Source: Sipunculus nudus
Lineage: Eukaryota > Annelida > Sipuncula > Golfingiida > Sipunculidae
Length of the DNA stretch: 64,000 nucleotides
Assembly: GCA_026874595.1 (NCBI GenBank)
Contig: CM049312.1
Location: 54,627,429 to 54,691,428 of the forward strand
Direction: 5' to 3'
Shown here: positions 1-10,699 of the stretch, piece by piece
Layout: each line of letters opens with the position of its first letter
Numbering within the stretch: position 1 is the stretch's first letter
The notes under the pieces: model-generated
Told to the model about the DNA's origin: nothing
The model's database searches: none
The model's input: only the letters and a program-made list of their open reading frames with translations
Translations under genes and position numbers: made by a program

Positions 1-330
1 CCATTACACCATCAAGCTCAAGCGCAAGGTTCTGTACCACTGCAGCTCTGTACAAGCTGCACAGTCCAGTCCAGGTGCTCTTAGTCAATATTTTACATGG
101 CTGTTTTAATTATTATATGACTGTGTTAACTAAAATGACAAAAAAAAAAAAAAAAAAAAAGTTGTGTCCCAAAATTTGCTGCACTAAAGATGGAGAAAAA
201 TGCCACCACAACACAGCCTACCACAACAGTGCATGAAGTCATAACATGGGAACAATACCAGTGAGAGTGGTTAATTTATTGTGCAAGGACCTGCATTTCA
301 ATCTAATGATAAACATGGCAGTTCTAACTG

Positions 331-344
331 GTTGCCATGGTTAC
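331..344. promoter_or_regulatory. RFX X-box-like motif, one mismatch
   Basis: GTTGCCATGGTTAC against the consensus GTHNYYATRRNAAC; one mismatch in the right half. Position and spacing otherwise fit. Confidence 0.25.
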
Positions 345-479
345 TGAGGGCTGCTCCATCATCTGAATGCTTTTGCGCTGTGTGACCTCCCTGACTCACA
401 GGAACATTGTCTAAGCCATCAATTACTTTCTTTTAAAGACAGATTTCTACCTATGAAGAATTTCTTGGTTACAGCTGCG

Positions 480-493
480 GTTGTCATGGAAAC
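480..493. promoter_or_regulatory. RFX X-box motif
   Basis: GTTGTCATGGAAAC fits the consensus GTHNYYATRRNAAC at every position. No adjacent gene was recognised, so function is unproven. Confidence 0.3.
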
Positions 494-2136
494 ATGCCAT
501 CTAGCCATCTGGAAGAAGTCCAGTAACAAGCTGGGGAGGAGCAAATCTGAAGTTGTCTTCAATCTAACAGTCAATGGGGGACCACTTAATGGCCTACGTA
601 GTTGTAATAAATCTACAATTAAACAGACTGTCCTTCTTTTACAAATGCAAGATCTAATGGTCTGATTTGAACCTCCAGCAAGCCAGATTTTACCAAAGAA
701 GCCTAAAGACTTGAGATTTACTGTGTATCCAGAGATGGAAAAATAGCCTGGAACTAATGTGTCATTAATCATTTTTGCTGGCAGATATATTTTTCCTCCA
801 CTCTGTTATATAACAGGGACATATTATATTATTGTCCTGGGTCAAAATGCTTTTGAAACCTATCTGTCAATAGGACATATCTTTACTTTCTTAAATTATC
901 ATGGGCAGAAGGCAAGAAATCCCTTGCACCTTATTTTAATGAGTACACATGTAATAAATCACAATCTGTCATGAAAAATGAAAGTGCGCCAGATCTTTAA
1001 CTTTTTGGATACAACAAACACAACAAAGCTTGCCTCTTGCCTTCTAAATCCTATATGTCATTTTTTTTTACTCCTCCAGCTATAATTGACTTCCTAATAC
1101 ATAAGAATACTGCAGTGACTGGTCACAGGTTAAGTATGTCGACTTAAAATGTAGGTCATATCACAAATTAATTCTGAGCAAATGATAACCTAAAGCTGAC
1201 CCATGACAAAAAGTGATAAATCCAAGACACTAGAAGTCAATTTCACTGAACAGAATAAGGCAAATTTATTATTAACAGGTAGTGCAATCCCAAAATGTCA
1301 GCTGCAATGAAGGAATGAGTCATAGGCCTTATTTACTAAAATAAAAATAAAACCATATCTTGGGAACTATTTTAAAATAGCGATGAATACAGTAACTGAG
1401 AAGCAGTCTTTATTTTCTAGAGAATCTACTATTCCAGCGTGCTTATAAATTACACTACTGTAGTGACTGCCAACAATTGTTGTACTATTTGTGTTGTACT
1501 TGTGTAATGCTGATAATGGCACCATAATACTCATAAAAAGAAATCTTTTCAATGTGTTTCACTTGATAGACAGCTTGCCTTTATCTATATAGGAATCAAA
1601 TTGCTGCACATCAAATTGCTACCCTGGATGCATGTTTTATATTGACAACCAGTAAGATGAATACCATATTCTGTACACCTATACTTAGGTATTTAACAAA
1701 TGCCTGACATTCATACTGCTCACCTGACAATGTTACTACTGTTTCTCAAAAATTTTTTTTTCAGGAAGCAGGGAAGCAGAATCAAGTTTTATAGGAAGCA
1801 ATTCAATCAAATAGACATAACTACAACCTACAGATGGTCATTCCACATCGGATGTTACCTCACATATACTGCAAGGATGACAGACCATGAATAAACATAG
1901 TTTATTGATGATACAGTCAAGGTAAATGCAAAAATGAAAATATTCATGACAATTTATATGAGGCAGTTGCCTTAAAGAACAAAGACATATATCTCCATTT
2001 CCACTATCAAACAGAGAAACTGACAAACTGCTTAGAGGGAAACTGACCCTAAAGAGGAATCTGACACAGGAAACCTTGGACATTCATGTCAACTTATCCA
2101 TTGACAAAGTAACATTAAATGTTTTCTTAAATAAAA

Positions 2137-2328
2137 ATAAGAATTTTAATAATAATAAGAAGAAAAAGAGGAATGAGAATAATAGTAATAATAAAAAAAA
2201 AAGAAAAAGAATGACAATACTGATAATTATAATAATAAGAATAATAATTATAATAATAATACACAAAATAAGTGATAACAATAATAAAAGTAATAATAAT
2301 AATGATAATAATAATAATTATAATTAAA
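2137..2328. repeat. AAT/AAG-rich microsatellite
   Basis: Imperfect runs of AAT, AATA and AAG. Open frames read through it on both strands are low-complexity (Asn/Lys or Ile/Leu runs) and not genes. Confidence 0.85.
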
Positions 2329-2588
2329 GCAATGTAATTCGCTGATTTAAAGCCACAATCAATAAATATTGCGTAGGAAGATAGGCCAAAATACAGGCCA
2401 AAAGACGACCTTGACCCTTTTGGGGAAAAAAGCCAGAGACTGCCGAGCTTCGCGTTTTCCCAGTGGGCTTCCACCAGCTCTGGCGAGGTTTTTCCACATC
2501 TGTCATTCTGCAGCATATTACTCAGAACATCAAAGGTCACTCACAACACAGAATCAATACTGAACACACTGGCGCTAAATTTTCACTG

Positions 2589-2602
2589 GTCTCCATGGTA
2601 AC
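2589..2602. promoter_or_regulatory. RFX X-box motif
   Basis: GTCTCCATGGTAAC fits the consensus GTHNYYATRRNAAC. It lies next to a GC-richer block (2400-2600) that stands out from its AT-rich surroundings. Confidence 0.3.
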
Positions 2603-2603
2603 T

Positions 2604-5600
2604 GAAGTTTCCGTAGGTTTATTATAGGATGGCATTCTTTTCTCTATTTTCCCAGTTTGTCAGATAAGTGGTTTTGAAGATGATAAAAAAAATCTTCCAA
2701 TTCCATCTAAAGGACCTCCTATTGTCATTGCTGACCTGTTAGAACACAGAGGTCGTGGAATATGTGCTCAAATAAATCAGATTCTAGGGCTTGAGGGGTT
2801 TTGTGTCTGTTGTTTGTATTCTGGGACAGACATTTCAAAGCCCTCACTGACAAGGCAAAATACATGGAAATCCATTCATGTTTTAAGAACAATAGTGTGC
2901 CAAGGGGTATCAGTTACCTTTAAAAATGTGTACCTGACTGTATGGTTCGCTTTGTTGACTAGTTTGGTAAAACTAATGCAATTTACTTAAATACAATAAC
3001 ACACAGAAATTATACATTCCAAAGCCCAGCAACAACATAGGCAAATAAATATCTATACAAGGTTTAGTATTCTTTTTCTCCAAAGCTGGCACAATAAACA
3101 TCAAATAATTTATGTCTTTGACTTTCACTATATTAACTCTCAGCTTAATTGTATATTATTAAGGATACAGTTATATGGTTAACAGATTCACAGAAAAGCT
3201 ATTAGTTGGAAATTTAAAGTGCTCAGATGGAAGAAAAACTCATTAATGTGGTAAGATATTATAGTATACTCTTGTTAAGGACTTGAGTTTTGTAAATGAA
3301 CTAATGAACTAATTCTGTAATTCATATAAATAACATATTTCTACTTTTCAACTGCTAATGCAAAAAAATATCTAAATGAAATTCTTAATAAATCACAACT
3401 TCATCTTAAACCTTTTTACTTTTACATAACAAAGAATTGGCAAACAGGTTTTAAAATTTTGATCACTAATAAAAACAGATTCTTCGATGTTGTTTATATG
3501 CCATCTGTGACTAAACAAAGATAGCTGATAAACATGTTTATGTACAGTAAAGTGAGCATGTCTATAAATAATATATCAGAACAGGTTTCCTTATTTCAAG
3601 GGCCAAAGCCATAAAGGTAACAGTAAATGTGTCATTTGTCACATCGGCGATCTCAATGTTGAGAAATGCCGGTGTGTAGAAGTATTTATTACTGTCAGCA
3701 TTTGTATTTTTACTGATTGCCACAAGACCAGACCTCTGCCACCAAATTACAAAGACGGGTTCTGTGGTCAGGTGACATAATGGAAATTTTAGATTCATAT
3801 GAGCAATCCAGAATTTTGGCCCTCACCTGCAATTATTAACAATCAGTCTTGGTTATGCAATATTCAGTGTTCATACTAAAGGTTATTTCACAGTCTGTAA
3901 ATACAATTAAGTTTGGCCTCAATGAACTCCCTGCTTTTCACAATTAGCACAAGCACACATGTACATACATGGCCTAGGCACATGTAAATATATATTATGT
4001 TAAATAAGTTGGTTACCCCTATGATTGATAAAATTGTTATTGCAATGACTGTTTTCTATAAAATATCAGTTCTGAGATTGTACACAATATGATACATAAG
4101 TTTTGTGCATGCACAAGTCACATTGATAACAGACAAACCAACTGCACATGAATGGAAAAACGGCATGTATTTCCAAGTAAAGATGGCTTGACCACAGAAC
4201 CTCAACAGCCACACTATGTCACAAGGATATTTGTACAGCACATAGGTGCCATTATTCCTGAATACTGGAGGACATAAAATAACAACACAGACACACTAAA
4301 GTGTGGCACGATGCAGTCTCCTTACATTTTCTATGGTAGCAAGGGTGGACATTCCAGGAGTTTTCCATGACCTTTTTTCAACATGCATGTTTCCAGGTTT
4401 TTTCCAAGCCTGGAAGAAAAGTTCAATTTTCTGTGATTCTGCCAAAGTACAATGACTGCTATGAACTTCAATGACACAAAAAATAAATTAATCTTGGTAA
4501 TTTTTAGGTGAAATTTATCACACTGAATTTGGATAAAACAGTTGCGAGGTGCCAATTGTTGATACCATTAATGTACATATGAAATCAATGGCACAGGTTG
4601 GGTCTCCAAGACCGGCTTTAAATCGAGTTTGGGATAAAATAAGATAATAATTCTTCATTGCTAATATTAAAACCTTTGCCACATAGAAGATTCTTTTACA
4701 CTGAAAATTTTCCTATTTCTGGCAGGGATACTCTAAACAGAAATGGTTTTGATATCCCATGGTTTCATGGGGCTATCACTTGGTTGTCAGATTGTCAAGG
4801 ACTTACAACTACTGGGATAGTACAAGACCTCCACACTGGCTGAATGACTGTGATATGCACAGCCTGACCTGATTCTACTAAAACAGTACATCAATAAAAC
4901 AGGACCAAATGATTACGGTCAAAGAGAAAGAAAATTACTCACACAGGAATATATGAATAGGAACATATCCATATCATGTATTGTCATGACTGACTTAATA
5001 AGTATTGAGAGGACTAAAGTACACACAAAACATAACTTCCAATAATATTTCCTAAAACCACCATTATTTCTAAGAGATAATACAACATGGTACATAAAAT
5101 ATATCTGATATTTAAGTAATCAGCAGAATAGTAGTTGATAAACAGTTATCATTTTCATGCTGGGAACTGCACTTGGCTGAATTGGAGAAGGACATGTTAT
5201 AGAGTTACAAGAGGAGTTTGAAAAGTCAACGTCTGATACTGCAAAATAGCTACAAATGTCATCCACAAATGTCAGTATTTCAGAATGACATATTTTGTCA
5301 GACTTGCACATTTAAGATCAGGTAAAAATTAAGTACCAATATAGTAGGTATTTCCATTCATTTTTTTTTGGTCATATGACACAGAGGAGGTTAATGACCA
5401 AAATTCAGCAGATATATTCAGCTAAGTGTCCAAAATTCAGAGGCATCCCCCAAAGTCAATGCAAGTGATCTCTGAGTGATACTGATGCAAAGTACAAGAG
5501 ATTACTGCTCTGAACTATAAATGTTTGGTTTCTTACTTACTTGAAACTGCTGTAGATCATACAATAATAACAATTTTAAGGTAATTTTTTCTATATATCA

Positions 5601-5673
5601 GCTGCTCACATTCCATGGTATATTTTCGTTATGTTAATCCAGCCCAAGGTTCCAATGACATTTTAACAGGTTA
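2604..5673. other. No gene recognised
   Basis: AT-rich sequence without a supported exon. A 78-codon open frame on the minus strand at 3562-3798 has no recognisable family and a poor splice context. Confidence 0.45.
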
Positions 5674-6209
5674 TAGTCCATTTCACCACCTGCTGTCCAC
5701 CTGTTTTTTGTAGATGATTTATTTAAAATTTTATAAATTTCAGTATTTTCAAAGAAAACATCACATGGAAGTGACAACCTAATATGGTAGTTAAGAATTT
5801 TACAATAAATCCCCCGTTTATGTTTCACAACATTTTAGTCTCTTTATCATTATCTGGCAGATATGGTGTGTCCCTCCATAAGTAGCCATCTTTGTTTTAG
5901 CTGGTTATATTTTTAGTGTGTTTACTGAGATCATCCAATCAGCAGCTGTCAGTTGAGGCTGTTTTTGCATGTGACCAATGACCTTGACTGCCATAAGTGG
6001 GTCTGATATGTTGTAAAATGTAGACTGATTTCTCATATTTTCAGAAAATTCTGTTACTCAAATAAGGCATAAGGTAGGAATTTATTTACCTTGTTGAAAA
6101 TTAGGTTCTTTAATCCCCTGCTCTACATTATAATTTTTTCCCTTGAAATGTAACTAATAAAAATTTTCATAGCAAAAAACAAGTGGACATGAGGGGATGA
6201 AACCGACTA
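5674..6209. mobile_element. Non-autonomous TIR element (MITE-like), copy 1, 536 bp
   Basis: The left end (TAGTCCATTTCACC, then TGTCCACCTGTTTTTTG) and the right end read on the other strand (TAGTCGGTTTCATCCC, then TGTCCACTTGTTTTTTG) form imperfect terminal inverted repeats of about 40 bases. Both ends are flanked by TA, which fits a 2-bp target-site duplication. A second copy in opposite orientation at 45708-47184 matches over nearly the whole length, which proves a mobile family. No transposase is encoded. The TA flank suggests Tc1/mariner-type mobilisation; that part is inference. Confidence 0.8.
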
Positions 6210-6285
6210 TAGTATGATACACTCACTCACACTGGTTTTCTTGTACACTCATTATTTGAAATACTTCTGTAATTTTCTGACTGAC

Positions 6286-6466
6286 CTGTTGGTAAGATTC
6301 TCTGTACATGGTTCCATATGTGGCGCCTCCAGGCAGCCCAAAACGGGCTTGTTCTGGAGAATATGGGTACACTCCAGCAGGACGCGTGCCTACTATGGCC
6401 CCTGGACTCTGTGTGCGGGGTCGCTTGTATGGGGAAGGGGCCTCGTGCGTAGACCCTACAGGGCCC
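6286..6466 (-). CDS. Candidate internal exon of an unidentified gene
   Basis: On the minus strand: acceptor TATATTTTAG, donor CCAACAG|GTCAGT, and between them 60 codons in a fully open frame, entered in phase 2 and left in phase 0. The block is clearly GC-richer than its flanks. The encoded stretch is low-complexity and polar, rich in Pro, Gly, Tyr and Arg (SPYKRPRTQSPGA, YPYSPEQARFGLPGG, YGTMYRESYQQ), typical of a disordered region of a nuclear or adaptor protein. One other frame is also open, so the frame is not certain. The family was not recognised. The phase would allow joining to the candidate at 15784-15830. A strand shadow or old retrocopy fragment is possible. Confidence 0.4.
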
Positions 6467-6469
6467 CTA

Positions 6470-7830
6470 AAATATACAGAAATACAGGTTATTAAACAAT
6501 TTATTTAAATGAAATATGACTTCTAAGAAACACTTGCTGCTCTATCAATATATGTTAATTACCCATAGAAAAATACAGAGCAGGGAACCTCCTGCATAAA
6601 ACTTGTGTACCAGAAACAAATGTAAGGGTATTTGATATGAGCTGTGTAAATATTGTTTGTACGGCACTAATTAAGGGAAAACAGCTCGAATGTACTGGTA
6701 ACTCTTGGTTTCAGAAGTCAAGGATACTACCTCCATGCTTTGCTGATATTATAAGTTTGTCAATCATTATTTACTATTATTTTCCTGTGTGGACAAAGCT
6801 GTATACCACCTGAACTCTCATAACAGTATACATTAACACTGTAAATAAACACAACAGGAAAATTCAGTGTACACATGGCACTATATAAACAGACTGTCAC
6901 CAAGTAGATATACTAGGTAGAGTATAAGCAGATAAAAACATTCCTCCCAAGCTACAAAAAATAAAAAAGAAAAGAAAATTTAAGCCTCGAAATAACTACA
7001 CCTATTAAACAACTTATTTGTAGTTGCTGAACCTGTGTTTCCATGGCTGTAAATAAATAAACATAACATGAATACCAAAAAGGCTTAAAAAATAAACTAA
7101 GTGCTTTAAATAGAAGAATAAGTGATTCCCTGGTGAGTACACATGAACTGTTTCCTTTGATCACCCAGCAGGTCACAATCATGTAATGTTATAGCTTAGG
7201 TCAATTAACCCATTTCATCCAGACTCTTCTAGTTCCACATAAAAATGCTGGTGACATCATAAAAGCAAACCCCTAAACTGGGTCACTATTCCCATATATT
7301 CAAGCATGAACAATCCATAGCTTATAAAAACATACTGTGGCTGCCTTTTTTTCCTGAGGATATCAAATTCACAATTCTTGCGAAGATTAAGTTATCGTAA
7401 AAATTAAACGATTCTGAATAAGAGTCTGTATTTTTTTGAGGCAAGTCCAAAGGAAAAAGATTTAATTTGATGTTGAATTTTCAAATTATTTGCCAGTAAT
7501 GAAAAGCTATTTCTACTTGTTCCATTTTCACTAAAGTCCTGCCAATTTGTAATGATTTTGTGCAAACATTATCTTATATCAGTAATCCTTATAATAACTG
7601 ATATGCTCTGTGTACATTATTGTATGGCATGCAGGTGAAAATGGAAGTGAACCCTTGTAAAACTAGGGACCCATGGGTCTCGACGCTCAGCTGAATTTGT
7701 CTATAAGAATATTCTTAAAGAAATTTTTCAGTATGATAGTTCTGTGACCTTAATCACTGACCTTGTGACCAAAAAATCTTAGAACTTATTATCCTTGAAC
7801 ATGCAGCATTTAGATTATTGTAACAATCTT
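6470..7830. other. No gene recognised
   Basis: AT-rich single-copy-looking sequence; no supported exon or repeat. Confidence 0.45.
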
Positions 7831-7840
7831 TTAAAAAAGT

Positions 7841-8750
7841 GACCCTGACCTTTGACCAGGTAACCTCAAATCAGATTTCCTCACTTTGGGCAAGTAAGCC
7901 ATGTGTGAACGATGAAAAGTTTGGGATGAAAAGTTTGATTTACAGTGCATCCACAATCTGTTTAAAGATGTGGCTCCTGTGACCTTCAACTTTGATCTCT
8001 TGACCCTGAAAATCAAAATGAATTTACTTAAGTGGTCGGTCATTATTAAATCAAGTTTGAAGCCAATCTGTCTCTCCAAAGCAGAATTATCATCCATAAA
8101 CTAATTTGTGAATGGATGGGCCCTGTGACCTTGACCTTTGACCTATGACACAAAAATCAAACAGAATCTTCCCCTATTGGCAGGTTAGCAATATCTTGAA
8201 GATGGAAGGTTTGCAATGAAAAGTTTGGCTTCAAATGCATATGCATTCTTTTAAAAGAAATGGGTCCTGTGACTTTGACCATTGGACCCAAAAATCAACA
8301 CAGTTCTTACTTTAGTGGTGAGCCATATATAAGTTAAGTTTGAAACCAATATGTCAAACTAAACTGGAGTTATTATCTGAAAACTAATTCGTGAACAGAT
8401 GGCCCCTGTGACCTTGACCTTTGACCTAGTGACCCCAAATCATCTATGCTCTCCCCTTACTGGCAAGTCAGCTAAATGTGCAAGATTGAAAGTTTGAGAT
8501 GAAAAGCTTGGCTTAAAATGCAGCCATAATCTTTTTAAATAAGTGAGTCCTGTGACCTTGACCTTTGACCTTGTGACACCAAAATCATATATGTTCTTGC
8601 TTTAGTGGTGGGCCATATGTAAGTCAAATTTGAAATCCATATGTCAATCAAACCTTGAGTTATCATCTGGAAACAAATTTGTGTGGATGGACAGATGGAC
8701 AGACAGACAGCTAGACAAACAGACAGACAGACAGAGTGATTACTATGGGG
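7841..8750. repeat. Tandem ~143-bp units (about 285-bp dimers) with nuclear-receptor-like DR1 motifs, GACA tail
   Basis: A landmark resembling TGTGACCTTGACCTTTGACC recurs near 7841, 7980, 8126, 8270, 8409 and 8553. Alternate units are more alike, so the higher period is about 285 bases. The run ends in a GACA/GGACAGAT simple repeat at about 8690-8735. Three units hold an exact AGGTCA-A-AGGTCA direct repeat read on the minus strand (8132-8144, 8415-8427, 8559-8571). No coding content. Confidence 0.8.
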
Positions 8751-8879
8751 CATCCACTTGTGATCAGTAAACGCACCAGGTTTTGGGACACTAGATGTAA
8801 TCACAGCTGAGAAACTGACATGATTGTTGTCATTTTATAGTAAAAGAAATAGAAAAATATTTGTTAAAATATAAAAGGA

Positions 8880-9265
8880 ATACAGGTGGCGCCACCACTT
8901 TTTGGGAACTGACAAAACTAGTCATGGTCAATATTCAAGGCAAGATTCGTGACAATCCATGCATTAATTTTCAAGATATTGGAGGTTTTGTATTCTATTT
9001 TTGATTATTCTGGGGGGGTATTTTCAAGCCCATAGCTCGGAGGATATAGGTCGCAGTGACCTAATTTCAGGTTTCCAAGGAGATTTTTTATTGACCTCCC
9101 TGGATATTCACTTAAAAGTTTCTAGGGCCAGCAGTTACAATTTGTGCCCTGTTAATGGCCGGCTGGACGCCTGGACGGCCGCATGCCCGGATGGCTGGAC
9201 GGACGATGGACAAAGCCCAATTCCTATACCTCAGTTGACTTAAAGTCAGCTGAGCTAAAAATGAA
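8880..9265 (-). repeat. Fragment of the TTAGCTCAGCTGA repeat family
   Basis: The right end reads TTTTTAGCTCAGCTGACTTT on the minus strand. It is preceded by a GGACGGACG-like simple tract at about 9160-9210. The same arrangement occurs on the + strand at 39785-39900. Known animal repeats often have this design, but I cannot name the family. Confidence 0.55.
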
Positions 9266-9454
9266 AAGATGAAAATTGTAAAAATTTTAACCTCCTCTAT
9301 ATGAAGGCAATCAAAGTATATCACAAAACCAGAATTCTTATTAAGCATTGACTGTGCATAGCTGTATAAGTGACTAGAACAGCTTTTTTTGGCCATCCCA
9401 AAACATTAGGGGAAAACTATGCACTATCTAAAAACAATGAATCCAGATTTCAGC

Positions 9455-9860
9455 AGATCTGACCTTGAAGGTCAAGATCATCACTTTTTAAACTCTGATG
9501 AGATTTTGAGAGAAAGAACTGGTGTGAAAAATTTGAAGAAAAATTCTTCAGTATTTCTAAAGTTATGGGGGTCACAATAATCCTAGTATTGCATAAATCT
9601 GACCATGAAGATCAAAGTTAAGGTCACTGGATTTCGAACTCGTCTGAGATTTAGGTAGGAAGAATAAGTGTTCAAAATTTTGGAGGAAAATATGGAGCCC
9701 TTCAAAAGTAATCGCGCTCACAAGACAATAACTATAATTTAGCTGATTTGACCTTGAAGATCCAGGTAAATGTCAACGAGATTTTGTGATAAACAATGAA
9801 TCTTGAGTGTTTCAAATTATAGAGGAAATTCTGCAGCCCTTCAAAAGTTATTGCCTTTAC
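9455..9860. repeat. Three ~140-149-bp units with GACCTTGAAG-type motifs
   Basis: Related units begin near 9460, 9600 and 9749 with TGACC(T/A)TGAAG(G/A)TC. The first holds a 15-base near-palindrome, TGACCTTGAAGGTCA, at 9460-9474, which is two everted AGGTCA half-sites. A G-rich run follows at 9908-9922. Confidence 0.65.
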
Positions 9861-10587
9861 AAGATATCCCATAGATGACAACACTGAAAACAACACCTCT
9901 TCCCTTGGGGGGGGGAGGGGGAATAATGACCGTATATGGTTTATAAGTACAGGTTTGATTAGAGATCATTATTGGGATGAGGATACTGCAAATATCATTA
10001 TTTATTAAGAATCCAACTTTCCTTTTTAATTTGATAAATGGTTAATGACTGGCTTAATTCAATAATAACTTATGCATTGTTATAGCCATAGTCACTATGA
10101 CAACACATCCTGTCCAGAATCAGGATAGGATAAATGAAACAGTTAACACAAAATACAACCGGCTTGGCAACCATGCCTTGGTGCCTGAAGGAACCTACAT
10201 GTGCTGGCCAATGGGACATGTTTTGGGAGAAGTAATAAGGATTGGTACTGAATTCAAGACTCACATTAGAAGCATGTACATGAGAAGAAGGGTCTCTTTT
10301 GTAGTTGACCTTCGCCAGTTTAAATGCCTGGTATGTCATTCCCTACTCTGGCAGTTTACTCAGCCATCCAGTCATATAGAATCCCGAAGTAATCCCAACA
10401 CAACACAGCAAGAAGATACAATAAGTACATACAGTGCGGGCCTGGGTGAACCCCAGTAATGTGTGCTACGCCCTGCAAAACCACCTAATAGAAGTCATCT
10501 CCATAGACGTGATGGATGCGGATACTGGGCCTCCCCAGCTGTCCTGGTATCAGCCTGTATACGTAAAACAATGAGTGATGTAAACAC

Positions 10588-10694
10588 TTGGTTGTAGTAA
10601 TGCTCCGGCACAGCTGCACGGGCCAGGTCTGTGTTCCCCTGTGGGTTCAATATGGTGCCAGCTGGCTGCCTATATCCTGGTCCTTGCACTCGCA
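10588..10694 (-). CDS. Candidate exon of an unidentified gene
   Basis: On the minus strand: acceptor AACTTATAG, donor ACCAA|GTGTTT, and one frame open throughout. That frame reads RVQGPGYRQPAGT, then LNPQGNTDLARAAVPEHYYN. The frame stays open to 10495 (ADTRTAGEAQYPHPS), and the 33-base gap to that next open block is too short for an intron, so the true exon may extend left. The block is GC-richer than its flanks. The family was not recognised. It might belong to the same gene as 6286-6466 and 15784-15830, but not all junction phases agree. Confidence 0.3.
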
Positions 10695-10699
10695 CTATA

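Larger units (their letters stand above)
1..2120. other. No gene recognised
   Basis: AT-rich DNA with a poly-A run at about 140-160 and two RFX-like motifs (listed separately). Short open frames here show no recognisable protein and no convincing splice structure. Confidence 0.5.

Noticed and set aside
1-115. Frame reading YTIKLKRKVLYHC at the left edge, vaguely like the segment before M1 of a Cys-loop receptor
   Set aside because: The following residues are not a membrane helix, and a stop comes soon; the similarity is too short.
3562-3798. 78-codon minus-strand open frame with a nearby AG
   Set aside because: The upstream AG is followed by GTGAGG and the frame shows no known protein; not supported.
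10097-10459. 120-codon + strand open frame
   Set aside because: No family recognised, and the minus strand is open over much of the same region; left as unassigned.
10495-10554. Separate downstream exon after 10588-10694 on the minus strand
   Set aside because: The gap would be a 33-base intron, too short; it is also in frame, so it is either one exon or chance.
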